Assembly: GCF_009674825.1 (NCBI RefSeq)
Contig: NZ_WKJH01000002.1
Span: forward strand, 124,001-188,000
DNA from: Maribacter luteus
GTDB taxonomy: Bacteria; Bacteroidota; Bacteroidia; Flavobacteriales; Flavobacteriaceae
Length of the DNA: 64,000 nt
Reading direction: 5' to 3'
Numbering within the stretch: position 1 is the stretch's first letter; the number at the start of each line of letters is the position of its first letter. Below, one piece after another: positions 53,396-63,134 of the stretch. The position numbers and the translations under genes were made by a program. The notes beneath the pieces were generated by a model. It was not told the DNA's origin and searched no databases. It was given only the letters and a program-made list of their open reading frames with translations.

Positions 53396-55204
53396 ATGAC
53401 CTACCGCCCCACCCCACTAATTTATCGTATGATACTCCTATATATTGTTTTATTTCACTTTTCTTGTTCTAAGGACACCGACCTCCTTACAGATTATGTC
53501 CTTTCAGAAACCCAAGATACCATAGACATTTCGAACGTGGCCGTAGATGACTCTTTTCAGGTATTCTCCAATACCGCTATGGTCCTCGATGTTTTGTCGA
53601 ATGACACTTTTGAAAACCCAGAAGAGGTTAGCATAACCGAAACTTCCACCCCCATTAACGGCACGGTGGTCATAAACGACGACAACACGTTAACTTACAC
53701 CCCTAACGCCGAAGTTACTGAGCAAGTAGCGGAAGGTGAAGTGGTAGATACGTTTACGTACAACACCGAAGCTCCTGATACCAACGGATCAACACTTCCA
53801 GATACGGGGAGTGTTATCATCAAAGCCGGAGTGGATGGAAATCACCTATTTTCGGCACAAGCTAAAAAAACCCTTAAAGCGAGATTTGAAAATGGGTACG
53901 TCACGGGCCCAGGATTTGCCGACGAAATTACGAGAGCCATTAATGACTCAGAAATTTTCTTAGCCAACCCAAGTGAGTTTAGGCCGCAATTTAGCAATGT
54001 TAACACCATAGCTTTTGAAGGTCAAAATCTTCATACTACGGCATTATATGCTTATGCGATAGATAATATTGAAATGGCAAATACCGTAATCACAGAAATT
54101 TTAGGCATTGTATCTTCAAATGACTTGAACACTTCTTTTTGGAACAACTCTTCCTCAATAAGATGGGATTCGGATTTTGGCGGGTGGATTTTATGCGGAA
54201 AGGCCAAAAAAATGCTTGACTCCTATGAATTATTGGAAAATTTACAAACCGTATTAACTGAAAGTGAAAAAGAAGAAATAGAAATCTGGTTTTCAAAATT
54301 TGCAGAACTAGCTTATACCGCCGTAAGAATGAGATTAGAAGGCTACCTAGGGGCTAATTGGGAAACGAATGGCATTCGCTCTTTTAAACCTGAAGGCCTA
54401 TACCCAGCAGAACATGGAAAACCTAATCCAATACAAGATAAATTGGGTAATGATCTTACTGAGTTTACCATGTCTTGGGCACAGGATAGTTTTAACAATA
54501 GGAACTTCGATATAGTCCAATATATCCACTCCTATGCCATTAGCACAAGTAATGAAGCAATGGAAATTTGGGCAAGGGAATTTGTTAAAAACTGGCTAAA
54601 GTTTGCCACCTTTCCAGATGGTACTATGGCTGAAATGTGGAGAAACACGGATGATGCACCAGCTAAAGGAGTGTGGTATGGGTGGATAAGCACAGGTGCT
54701 GTTATAGAAATGGCTCATGTAGATGCAATGGCAAATCATTTTCCAAATGATAAGTTATATGACTACAAAACTAAAGAAGGCATATTGAAAGGCTCGACCA
54801 ACCTGACCAGTTCAGGATATGCCGGTAGTTCCACTACCGATGGAGTTTCAGATAAAAGTATACTCGGAGTAATTAAAGCGTTATCCAAATATTACCGAAG
54901 TTCGGACAATGGCGGATGGAACGACATAAGGTTTTATAAAAGTGAAAATGGTTTGACATTAACGACATTAGATGCTACTGGATATACTCAACCAAGTTCA
55001 ATAACAGCAATAGCTAACTTATATTTTAAAGACAATGAACTCAAGGATTTTTATTTATATAATATAAATGAAGGTTACCCTGCAAAGGCATCTATTTCTG
55101 CCGGTGCTTTAGCAATTGCACAATATAATGAAGACTATGGGCCATGGGGCAATCTTATTATGGGTGCTGCGTGGTTAGAACAAGAAGATAATTTCTTTGA
55201 TTAA
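53396..55204 (+). CDS. lipoprotein with Big_9-like domain and probable polysaccharide-lyase (alpha-toroid) domain
   Basis: 602 residues; ATG 53429 is an alternative start. The lipobox is FHFSC, followed by an acidic stretch, then an Ig/cadherin-type unit (about 50-140: VFSNTAMVLDVLSNDTFENP, NGTVVINDDNTLTYTPNAEV). From about 150 the chain is helical and Trp/Asn-rich (LHTTALYAYAIDN, FGGWILCGKAKKMLDSYELL, GYLGANWETNGIRSF, GTMAEMWRNTDD), like the alginate-lyase-type alpha/alpha toroids. A surface enzyme that trims a uronate-type polysaccharide is likely but unproven; no catalytic residues could be assigned. It sits beside the exopolysaccharide locus, on the opposite strand, converging on the wzc-like gene. 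Confidence 0.65.
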   Translation: MTYRPTPLIYRMILLYIVLFHFSCSKDTDLLTDYVLSETQDTIDISNVAVDDSFQVFSNTAMVLDVLSNDTFENPEEVSITETSTPINGTVVINDDNTLTYTPNAEVTEQVAEGEVVDTFTYNTEAPDTNGSTLPDTGSVIIKAGVDGNHLFSAQAKKTLKARFENGYVTGPGFADEITRAINDSEIFLANPSEFRPQFSNVNTIAFEGQNLHTTALYAYAIDNIEMANTVITEILGIVSSNDLNTSFWNNSSSIRWDSDFGGWILCGKAKKMLDSYELLENLQTVLTESEKEEIEIWFSKFAELAYTAVRMRLEGYLGANWETNGIRSFKPEGLYPAEHGKPNPIQDKLGNDLTEFTMSWAQDSFNNRNFDIVQYIHSYAISTSNEAMEIWAREFVKNWLKFATFPDGTMAEMWRNTDDAPAKGVWYGWISTGAVIEMAHVDAMANHFPNDKLYDYKTKEGILKGSTNLTSSGYAGSSTTDGVSDKSILGVIKALSKYYRSSDNGGWNDIRFYKSENGLTLTTLDATGYTQPSSITAIANLYFKDNELKDFYLYNINEGYPAKASISAGALAIAQYNEDYGPWGNLIMGAAWLEQEDNFFD

Positions 55205-55638
55205 AACCTAGATTCTTTTTAAGAGAGAGAAAAGAAAACCCATACAAGAAATCATTACGATTAGCATAGAGGGCCGATTTACAGAAATTACCACAGCGTA
55301 TTTCGTAAACTGAGACACCGGGAGCTAAGATCAACTAAATCAATGGAAAAAGGCAAATCGGCATGCCCATCATTTCCTTTACTAGGTTACTTTTATTACC
55401 ACAAATGTTTTCGATTAACTTGGAACCTTTTAAATATACCAAAAGTACATAACAGTAACAATCCGTTAAACCCAAAAACAACCCTCACTATAAATGTGAT
55501 CATCCCGCGACAAGAACTGACAACCAAACACACAACAATATAAATTACCACAAAAAAAGGGTCTAGCCGGTACAATAATACCTATCCAAACCCTTAACCG
55601 TTAAAAAGTGAGTTTATAACAAACCCAATTAGTCCTTT
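55205..55638. other. intergenic stretch between convergent genes, no gene seen
   Basis: 434 bp between the lyase-like gene and the wzc-like gene. A 66-codon open frame (55343-55543) has no family resemblance and odd composition, and was not accepted. No clear terminator hairpin for either gene was found. Confidence 0.6.
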
Positions 55639-58038
55639 TTAAAAACTATGTTTTAACCTTTGCCAGAACCCGGGCTGATCTTCCCCATATACATAACCGT
55701 ATTTACTGCCGTAGCCTAAATTCGCCAAGCCTACGTCATTAAGTACAAAGTTCATGTTCTTTAATTTTCCTTCCTTACTGGCATCCATGGCAAAATTCAA
55801 AACGTTCTTTTTGGTAAAACCGGTACGCACCACATATAGGGTTACATCGGCGTATTTACTGATCAAAAAGGTATCGGCCAATAACATGGAGGGGGCGGTA
55901 TCTACGAAAACATAATCGTAGGCCTCTTCCAATTCCTTCAACATGGCTCCCATTTTATCCAACTGCAACAACTCGGCAGGGTTCGGGGGAATGCTCCCTG
56001 AGGGTAAAAACTTCAGGTTGGGATGTTGTTCGGAATCTTGTATCAAATGTTTTAACTCTTGGGTTCTGCTCACCAAATAATCACTGACCCCCAACACCTT
56101 GTTCAACCCTTCTTTATACCGTTGCAATTGTGGGTTTCGTAAATCGGCCCCCACAACGATCACTTTCTTACCGGTCGTTGCCAAGGTATGGGCCAAGTTC
56201 ATGGTTGTAAAGGTCTTGCCTTCCCCTTTTACGGTGGACGTAACAAAAACACAGACGCCCCCTTTTTTGGGATCGTGCTTTACCATGGTATATTGCAAAT
56301 TGGCCAAAACGATCCTACACGATTCGGACAATAACGATCGATTGCTGTTCGCATTGAATTCTTTATCTTTTTTGGTCAATTTAGGCAATTCGCCCAACAC
56401 CGGTATGCCTTTCACTTTTTTCTCCAAATCGCTACGATTCCGTATTTTATTGTTCAAGAGTTCCTTGCCCTCTATGACCAAGACCGGTAGCATGAGTCCC
56501 AAAAACATGGCGATGGCCAATGCTTTTTTTGGATTGGGTGAAATAGGGGACCAATTGCTATAGGCCTGATCCACCAGTTTGGCCTTGGGGGCCCTTACCG
56601 TTAATTTTAGGGTATTCTCTTCCCGTTTTTGTAATAGATATAGGTAAAGGGACTCCTTTATACTTTGCTGGCGCTCTATGCCCCTGAACTTACGTTCCTG
56701 TCCAGGAACGGCCGATATCTGGGAGCCCAACCTGCCGGATTGCCTGCGTAGGTTGCCACTCGAAATCAGCAAATTGTCTCGCCTACCCTGCAAACTGCTT
56801 CGTACACTGTTCTTCATTTGAGCTATCTGGGCATCCAAACGAACGATGATCGGGTTTTTTTCTGTTGATCCGGCCATAAGCCGGTTCCTTTGCACCACCA
56901 TACTATTGTATTCCGCAATTAACTGGTTGACACTGGTTTCCTCTATACCCAGATTGGAAGGGAACAGCACCAATTTATCGGAATTCATATAATTCAACAT
57001 CGAATTAGTTAGTTCCAATTGGGTCTGTACCTCTTGTTGCCTCTTATTGTATTCGCTTACGTTCTGGATGATCATATTGGATTCCGCCCCGATATCGGTA
57101 AGGCTATTGGCCGCTTTAAACTCCTCTTTACCGGTTTCAACCGAATCCAGCTCCTGATTGATGATGGCCAAACGTTCATCTATAAAATCGGCCGTATTCT
57201 TGGCGATCAGGTTTTTCTCGTCAATGGCATCCCTGTTATATTCAAAAACCACTTGGTTTAATATATCCTGTGCCTTCTTCGGTACGGGATCTTCCAAACT
57301 CAATTGGATCAGGGTGGATTGTTCCTCTATAATCTCGACAACCATTTTACCCCTGTATTTGTCGACCACACTTCCCAAGGATACGAATTTGATACGTATG
57401 GATGTCCAAGCCTCTTCAGGTGGTACAGCTTCTTGTCCTTCCTTTTCCTGAACATTGAAATCGACAAAATCCAGTTCCACCATTTGTCCCAGGTCGGTCT
57501 GCACCTCCTCTTCCGTGGTTTCGTTGACCACGCTCAATTTGCCCCCGCCCAGGTTATGTACCTTATACACATTGCTTTCGCTTAGAATGGCTTTCTCCAG
57601 TCCCCGATCGTCCAATCGAAAAATCTCTACCTTCACCGGGCTAAAGTCATAGAGTTCCTTGGAAAGTAACTCCTCATCACTCCAATACTGTACATTCAAA
57701 TCCAATGCCTTAACGGTATTGTACATAATCCTTTTGGAGGTCAATAACCCCAACTCGTTACTGATACTGTTGGTGGCCATACCGCCCATCATTCCCAAAT
57801 CAACAAGGGCTGAAGGGTCCGAACCCGTACCCTTATCCTCGTCCTTGATAATGATGGTCGAAACTGTCTTATACATCGGTTCGGTATATTTGAGATAGAG
57901 CATTGCCAACCCCAAGGCCAAACCACCCACGATGATGAACCAGGGCCAATACCGTAAATACCGATCCAATAACTCCCGTACATTGAATTCGGATTCTTCT
58001 GCCTCTATGGGCAAGTATTTGTACTTCTCTTTTGCCAT
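55639..58038 (-). CDS. Wzc-type polysaccharide co-polymerase / BY-kinase
   Basis: 799 residues. A Wzz-type domain with an N-terminal membrane helix (about 32-50: WPWFIIVGGLALGLAMLYL), a long coiled coil (about 270-420), a second membrane helix near 520 (ALAIAMFLGLMLPVLVI), then a cytoplasmic tyrosine kinase. Walker A is VKGEGKT (K608), Walker A' is VVGADLRNP with Gly in place of the first Asp, and Walker B is YVFVDTAPS. The C-terminus has four tyrosines in YGSKYGYVYG for autophosphorylation. It controls chain length and export of the polysaccharide made by the genes upstream on the same strand. Confidence 0.95.
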   Translation of the reverse strand: MAKEKYKYLPIEAEESEFNVRELLDRYLRYWPWFIIVGGLALGLAMLYLKYTEPMYKTVSTIIIKDEDKGTGSDPSALVDLGMMGGMATNSISNELGLLTSKRIMYNTVKALDLNVQYWSDEELLSKELYDFSPVKVEIFRLDDRGLEKAILSESNVYKVHNLGGGKLSVVNETTEEEVQTDLGQMVELDFVDFNVQEKEGQEAVPPEEAWTSIRIKFVSLGSVVDKYRGKMVVEIIEEQSTLIQLSLEDPVPKKAQDILNQVVFEYNRDAIDEKNLIAKNTADFIDERLAIINQELDSVETGKEEFKAANSLTDIGAESNMIIQNVSEYNKRQQEVQTQLELTNSMLNYMNSDKLVLFPSNLGIEETSVNQLIAEYNSMVVQRNRLMAGSTEKNPIIVRLDAQIAQMKNSVRSSLQGRRDNLLISSGNLRRQSGRLGSQISAVPGQERKFRGIERQQSIKESLYLYLLQKREENTLKLTVRAPKAKLVDQAYSNWSPISPNPKKALAIAMFLGLMLPVLVIEGKELLNNKIRNRSDLEKKVKGIPVLGELPKLTKKDKEFNANSNRSLLSESCRIVLANLQYTMVKHDPKKGGVCVFVTSTVKGEGKTFTTMNLAHTLATTGKKVIVVGADLRNPQLQRYKEGLNKVLGVSDYLVSRTQELKHLIQDSEQHPNLKFLPSGSIPPNPAELLQLDKMGAMLKELEEAYDYVFVDTAPSMLLADTFLISKYADVTLYVVRTGFTKKNVLNFAMDASKEGKLKNMNFVLNDVGLANLGYGSKYGYVYGEDQPGFWQRLKHSF

Positions 58039-58151
58039 ATATAGTGTTGTTTATTTTTATCTTACGTTATTTAGTCCGCCTATTTAAATTGCCCTTTGGT
58101 ATTCATATATACTCAAAGCCTGTTTTTTTTTACCTAGTGTACTTATCTGTA

Positions 58152-59498
58152 TCAATAGGCCCTTTCCTCCCCCTTGACCGCATTGGTGATGGTATTGAAT
58201 ATGATTCGCAAATCTAACCACAACGACCATTTTTCCAAATAAAAAATGTCATAACGCACACGATTCACGATATCCGACCGTTCCACGATTTCCCCTCGAT
58301 ACCCTTTTACTTGTGCCAATCCCGTGATACCTGGCTTTAGGAAATGACGTACCAAATACTTATCAACGGAAGTTTCATATTGCTGGGTATGCACCTCCAT
58401 ATGCGGGCGGGGGCCTACCACACTCATATCCCCGATAAGTACATTGAAAAACTGGGGCAGTTCATCAATACTTGTTTTCCGCAATATCCTGCCCAAACGG
58501 GTAATACGCATATCGTTCTTGGTCGCCATCAAGGTATCGCTATCGTCGCTTTGGGTCATAGACCTGAACTTATAGCACCAAAAGGTCTTACGGTTTACCC
58601 CATGCCGTTTTTGTCTAAAGAACAAAGGTCCTTTCGAATCGATCTTCAATAAGATAAACACCAAAGGAGTAAGCCAAGACAATACACATATGATGGCCAA
58701 ACTAGAGAATACGATATCGAAAATACGCTTTACCCGTTCCGAATATTGTAGTTCTAAGGGGGAGGCCCGTAGATCCAGTACGGGAACCGTATCATAAAGT
58801 TCAATGGACATGGCCCTGGAAATCAACTCCTTGTTATCGGGAATGATCTTAATCCGTTTTAAACTATTGTCCGCAATGGACATCAATTGCTTTACCTCCT
58901 CTTTGGAAAGGCGAGATGCCATACAATAGACCTCATCAATGTTATTTTCGAAAATATAGGCAAATGAGCTTTGGATATCCCCGAGGTAGGTAGGGCTTTT
59001 GGACTTATAATTATCAAAATACCCCAAATAGCGATACCCAAAATTCGAGTTATCGAATACGTGCCTTATTTTCTTCAGGTTTTTGTCACGACCAATGACC
59101 ACTACGTTCACATTATTGCCCCCATGGGTACGGTATTTATCCCTTGCCCAAAAGAAGAGGGACCTATATAGGGTCAACAACACGCAGATCAACACATAGA
59201 CCCCCAATAAATAATCGATGGAATACGGATTATAGCCCAAGAAGGCGAACAAGGCAAAATAGGCCAAGGCATAAAAGAAAAAGAGCCGAAAGAAATTGTT
59301 CAGATAGGTCATAAACCCTTCCCTCCTTGCCGTAGGATAAAAATCCAACGTATGTGTGATCACCAACCAGGTCACGTTCAAGTATACCACGCTAAAGGCA
59401 TTTAGGTAGGTCTGTGGCGTAAAGATATAGAACGTTAGGTTCAACGTTACTATATGAACCAATAAGGAAATCGGAATAATGAAATACGAATTCTTCAT
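58152..59498 (-). CDS. polyprenyl glycosylphosphotransferase (initiating sugar-phosphate transferase)
   Basis: 448 residues. Four to five N-terminal membrane helices, a Rossmann-like middle (VNVVVIGRDKNLKKI, VYCMASRLSKEEV), another helix near 275, and the catalytic bac_transf domain (about 258-448): KRIFDIVFSS, GPLFFRQKRHG, CYKFRSM, DELPQFFNVLIGDMSVVGPRPH. It links the first sugar phosphate to undecaprenyl phosphate, the first step of the repeat unit. It lies 113 bp upstream of the wzc-like gene. Confidence 0.95.
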   Translation of the reverse strand: MKNSYFIIPISLLVHIVTLNLTFYIFTPQTYLNAFSVVYLNVTWLVITHTLDFYPTARREGFMTYLNNFFRLFFFYALAYFALFAFLGYNPYSIDYLLGVYVLICVLLTLYRSLFFWARDKYRTHGGNNVNVVVIGRDKNLKKIRHVFDNSNFGYRYLGYFDNYKSKSPTYLGDIQSSFAYIFENNIDEVYCMASRLSKEEVKQLMSIADNSLKRIKIIPDNKELISRAMSIELYDTVPVLDLRASPLELQYSERVKRIFDIVFSSLAIICVLSWLTPLVFILLKIDSKGPLFFRQKRHGVNRKTFWCYKFRSMTQSDDSDTLMATKNDMRITRLGRILRKTSIDELPQFFNVLIGDMSVVGPRPHMEVHTQQYETSVDKYLVRHFLKPGITGLAQVKGYRGEIVERSDIVNRVRYDIFYLEKWSLWLDLRIIFNTITNAVKGEERAY

Positions 59499-59613
59499 AT
59501 ATTAAACGTGTTTATCATGTTGAGGCGAAGCATCTTTTTCAATCATATGCACATAAAAACCAGGTATACCGCACCTAATCTGTTTCTGCCTTTTTTATTA
59601 TTTCTTTGTATTC

Positions 59614-60366
59614 CTAACCCTGTTCGGGTGCGCTTTTGCTTAAAAATTTCTCCTTTAGTAGATACCCTCCAAAAACCGCACCATTATAGATATATCTTTT
59701 CCACATGCGTTTGGGTTCTTTCAGTAAACGACCCAACCATTCGAGCCCTAAATCCCTCCAGACCTTACCGGGCCGTTTTACGGTACCCGCATAAAAATCA
59801 AAAACGGCACCGATCGCACAAATAGGGCCCTTTACGTTTAAGGAATCTTTATGTTCCAAACTCCATTTTTCCTGTTTTGGGGCGGTCATTCCTATGAACA
59901 ATACATCGGGAGCAAAGGTATTTACTTCCCTTATCATACGTTCGTTGTCTTCCGCTGTGAATTTCGCCTTAAATGGGGGGGAAAATGACCCCACACGGAT
60001 GTTCGGATATTCGGTAGCCAAACGTTGCCCGATTTTTTCCAAGGTGGTTTGGGAAGCCCCTAGATAAAAACAAGAACCATTCTTTTCATTCATTTGTTCC
60101 AATAGATGGGCATGAAGGTCGGCCCCTGCAATTTTTTTCACCTTTTCACCAAGCAATATTTTCGCTGCAATGGTTATACCCACCCCATCGGGTAAGAGGA
60201 TATCCGAAGCCTTTAAAGCAGCTTTAAAGGCCGGGTCCTTCTCGGCCACACAATACGAATATTGGTTGATCGTATTCACAACGCTCTTTTTATTAAGATC
60301 CATTACCTTTAAATCATCCGCGAAAACAGGATATCCCATACACGCTATTGTTTTGGCTTCTTTCAT
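59614..60366 (-). CDS. WecG/TagA/CpsF family glycosyltransferase (GT26)
   Basis: 250 residues. Family motifs are LLPDGVGITIAAKILLG, KIAGADLHAHLL, FYLGASQTTLEKI, the P-K-Q-E motif in IGMTAPKQEKWSLEH, and FDFYAGTVKRPGKVW with the following LGLEWLGRLLKEPKRMWKRY. GT26 enzymes add a ManNAc-, Glc- or GlcA-type sugar early in the repeat unit. It is 115 bp upstream of the initiating transferase. Confidence 0.94.
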   Translation of the reverse strand: MKEAKTIACMGYPVFADDLKVMDLNKKSVVNTINQYSYCVAEKDPAFKAALKASDILLPDGVGITIAAKILLGEKVKKIAGADLHAHLLEQMNEKNGSCFYLGASQTTLEKIGQRLATEYPNIRVGSFSPPFKAKFTAEDNERMIREVNTFAPDVLFIGMTAPKQEKWSLEHKDSLNVKGPICAIGAVFDFYAGTVKRPGKVWRDLGLEWLGRLLKEPKRMWKRYIYNGAVFGGYLLKEKFLSKSAPEQG

Positions 60367-60420
60367 AAATTGAAACGAATTTTTAATGAATTTGATATTA
60401 TTTCTTATTCCCTCAACATC

Positions 60421-61008
60421 TTACTTCTTAGGAATACCGGATACCCCCTTATAATTTTTATGCTTTTGGAGAAAGGCCTTTTCCAACGAAAGGTGTTCCT
60501 CCAAATCGGCCTTCGAATCAAATCGGTCCCTTAATCGCTTTGCTGGATTTCCACCATATATGCCATAAGGTTCCGTATTTTTGGTAACGACCGACCCTGC
60601 AGCAATTATCGATCCTTTTTTAATGTGTACCCCTCCCATAATAACACTCCCATAACCGATCCAAACATCATCTTCAATGACCGTTAAACAATCTAACCCT
60701 TTCCAATCATAATGATAGTCCCTAATTCTTGAAGCCATGCGTATCGGGGTTCCAAGCTGCTGAAAATGATGGTCATATTTCCCAACGACGGCAACTTGGT
60801 TCGCGAAAATCACATTATCACCAATAACACAATCCGTTTCTATTTGGGAATCCCTGCCGATATAAAAATTCTTGCCGATCCGCAAGGTATTCTTCGCCCA
60901 TAATTTCACCCGCATACCGGTATAAAAATTGGAACCGATTTGGTACTGCTTCCATTTTACATTTTTCAGGTAATAAAACCTAAGGTTTCTAATGACCCCT
61001 TTTATCAT
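60421..61008 (-). CDS. hexapeptide-repeat acyltransferase (WcaF-like)
   Basis: 195 residues of left-handed beta-helix repeats (IGKNFYIGRDSQIETDCVIG, DDVWIGYGSVIMGGVHIKKG, SIIAAGSVVTKNTEPYGIYG, NPAKRLRDRF). The catalytic histidine is likely in KYDHHFQ. It probably O-acetylates a sugar of the polymer. Its ATG overlaps the upstream glycosyltransferase stop as ATGA. Confidence 0.92.
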   Translation of the reverse strand: MIKGVIRNLRFYYLKNVKWKQYQIGSNFYTGMRVKLWAKNTLRIGKNFYIGRDSQIETDCVIGDNVIFANQVAVVGKYDHHFQQLGTPIRMASRIRDYHYDWKGLDCLTVIEDDVWIGYGSVIMGGVHIKKGSIIAAGSVVTKNTEPYGIYGGNPAKRLRDRFDSKADLEEHLSLEKAFLQKHKNYKGVSGIPKK

Positions 61009-61913
61009 ATCCCTAATTTTTTAAGGATAGTCCCGATTTTAGAACGCACCCGTGAGATTATCCCCATTTTTTTATTGAACATCCTTTGGTATTCTGGATG
61101 TATTTCAGCGGCTTCCGGGAAAATAAAATCCATTTTATGGGTAGTGTCCAAATATGGTACATATCGTTTATCGGACCCACTGGTATGGGTAGCGAATTCA
61201 TCAAAACCATTATTGTATACCTTGGATCCCAAAGGGTAGAGAGTTACCCCACCTACTTTGAATTGATGATAGAACCATCGTATGGCCCACGAATCCAACT
61301 GCCCGGTCATTTGCTCTCTCAGCATTTTATTCAGGTCCGACCCACCTTCGGCAAACTTCTTTTGAAGTTTTTTATCCCTCGCAAATGAACTATAATCCGA
61401 CACTTCCCAATCTACCTTTTCCCATCTATCCCTCCAAGTTGCCCATCCCCAGGACCATCCCCTATTCAAAAAATACGTACTATGTTGGGGGTCTTCGCTA
61501 CACCTAAGATCAAATGAATATCCGGATATCGAAAATGCCTTTCCCACTGTTTTATAATAGGCCAGTGCATCATTCATATACTTTAAAAAATTGGGGGTGG
61601 TCAACAGGTCATCTTCCAATACGATTACCGTTTCAGAAGTCTTCAATATTTGGGAAACCCCATCAATGATGGAATTCGCCAACCCTTTGTTAACCATGGA
61701 TTCACTAATATGTACTGCTTTAAACCCTCTGATCGTTTTTAGAAAAGCCCTTACCTCCCCAATTCGTTCCGCATCTTTCTCCGATTTAGGCCCGTCTGAA
61801 AAAATATACAACTCCGATGATTCCGCCAAGTTGTTCTTCTGTAACGCCCCAATGGTATTTTTTAAGGCTTCGAGCCTTTTATAAGTAAATAGTAATATAG
61901 GTGATTTTTCCAT
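61005..61913 (-). CDS. glycosyltransferase of the GT-A (GT2/GNT-I-like) type
   Basis: 302 residues. N-terminal ILLFTYKRLEALKNTIGALQ, the metal-binding acid cluster VLEDDLLTTPNFLKYM, and RGWSWGWATWRDRWEKVDW are hallmarks of a sugar transferase family common in surface-polysaccharide loci. The basic C-terminus may lie on the membrane. Its stop overlaps the acyltransferase start (ATGA). Confidence 0.9.
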   Translation of the reverse strand: MEKSPILLFTYKRLEALKNTIGALQKNNLAESSELYIFSDGPKSEKDAERIGEVRAFLKTIRGFKAVHISESMVNKGLANSIIDGVSQILKTSETVIVLEDDLLTTPNFLKYMNDALAYYKTVGKAFSISGYSFDLRCSEDPQHSTYFLNRGWSWGWATWRDRWEKVDWEVSDYSSFARDKKLQKKFAEGGSDLNKMLREQMTGQLDSWAIRWFYHQFKVGGVTLYPLGSKVYNNGFDEFATHTSGSDKRYVPYLDTTHKMDFIFPEAAEIHPEYQRMFNKKMGIISRVRSKIGTILKKLGI

Positions 61914-62249
61914 GATTGATCGTATTTGCCGGTTTTCGAAAATTACCTTTATAAAAACTTTATCCTTTTATTATCCTATGGGAACTATGATCTTCCAATC
62001 CACTATTCTTTATACCTCCACGGCTTCGTAATCTGATGGCCAAAAATTCATTCATGACCATGACCTAAATCCGTTTTAACAACCTAAGTTTAGAAGATTT
62101 TATTGTTATAAATTGAGTAAAATCCAAAACATTATTATGTTCCTAACGAACACAAATTTTTATATTGTCCCATGGTGAATCTTTACAATTTACCACACCT
62201 TTTAATCCAAAATTGTAAAGGATCTAAAACAACAATAATTCTATCACAA
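61914..62249. other. 336-bp gap inside the polysaccharide locus, no gene seen
   Basis: AT-rich, with no open frame of note on either strand and no exact TAnnTTTG box. It may hold a promoter for the downstream minus-strand genes or an old insertion/deletion scar. Confidence 0.55.
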
Positions 62250-63101
62250 CTATGAATGCTTTGGTTTTACCCAATAACTCGTTAATCGTTTTAAGGTACC
62301 GATAGTGGCGCTTATCGGCAATAAATATAGAGGGCAATGCCGAAATACATAGGTATAGTAGTATTTGAGGTTTGCCGCCCCTTTCATACCGAACAAATGC
62401 TCTTTATAGTTCTTTAAACTCTTTTGGGCCATCAATTGGTTGGCCCCACTGGCCTCGGGATAGGTTCCCAACCGCGCTTCTAGACAGCAGTAGATAGCAA
62501 AACCGGCCTTACGGGCCCTAAAGGTAAAATCATAATCGGCCATATAATGGGGAAAATGTTCTTTGTCGAAAAGACCTATGGCCTCAAAAACGGCAATAGG
62601 AATCAATAGCCCCCGCCCGGGAAAATGGGTCACTTCGAGCAAACCCTTTTCATCTTTTTCATCCAAACTATCCTTTAAAACCAACATACTATCCGTAAGC
62701 CATTGTATACGTTCCCCACAAAAATTAATTTCTTTTGTTTCAGCGTCGATACCTGTTGACCCGATCAAAGCGTTAGGTTTCTTTTTAGATGCCAATACCA
62801 ACTGTTCTAAATAATCAGCTGTCGGCAAGGTATCATTGTTCAAAGAGAGCACATGGGTGGCCCCATTTTCTAAAGCATAGGATATTCCTTTATTAATACC
62901 ACCTGTCCACCATAGGGAGCCATCCCCTTGAAGCACCTTTACCTCTGGGAACTCCACGGTCAATTTTTCCGAAGTTCCGTCAGTAGAACCATCGTCAACG
63001 ATGACGATCTTAAAATCCTTATAGGACTGCCCCAACAAATTCTGCACACAGGCTTTTGTAAACTGCCAACGGTTAAAAACGGGAATTACGATATAAATCA
63101 T
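62250..63101 (-). CDS. GT2 family glycosyltransferase (rhamnosyltransferase-like)
   Basis: 283 residues. IYIVIPVFNRWQFTKACVQN, IVIVDDGSTDGTSEKL, SLNNDTLP at the DxD position and HYMADYDFTFRARKAG as the acceptor-side signature place it in the GT2 group that includes bacterial rhamnosyltransferases. It precedes the 336-bp gap and follows the polymerase gene by 33 bp. Confidence 0.92.
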   Translation of the reverse strand: MIYIVIPVFNRWQFTKACVQNLLGQSYKDFKIVIVDDGSTDGTSEKLTVEFPEVKVLQGDGSLWWTGGINKGISYALENGATHVLSLNNDTLPTADYLEQLVLASKKKPNALIGSTGIDAETKEINFCGERIQWLTDSMLVLKDSLDEKDEKGLLEVTHFPGRGLLIPIAVFEAIGLFDKEHFPHYMADYDFTFRARKAGFAIYCCLEARLGTYPEASGANQLMAQKSLKNYKEHLFGMKGAANLKYYYTYVFRHCPLYLLPISATIGTLKRLTSYWVKPKHS

Positions 63102-63134
63102 ATGATGTTTTAGAACTTAAATTATTTTATTGTT

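Noticed and set aside
55343-55543. Plus-strand ORF of 66 codons after the lyase-like gene
   Set aside because: No recognisable motif, no promoter box, odd composition; treated as intergenic.
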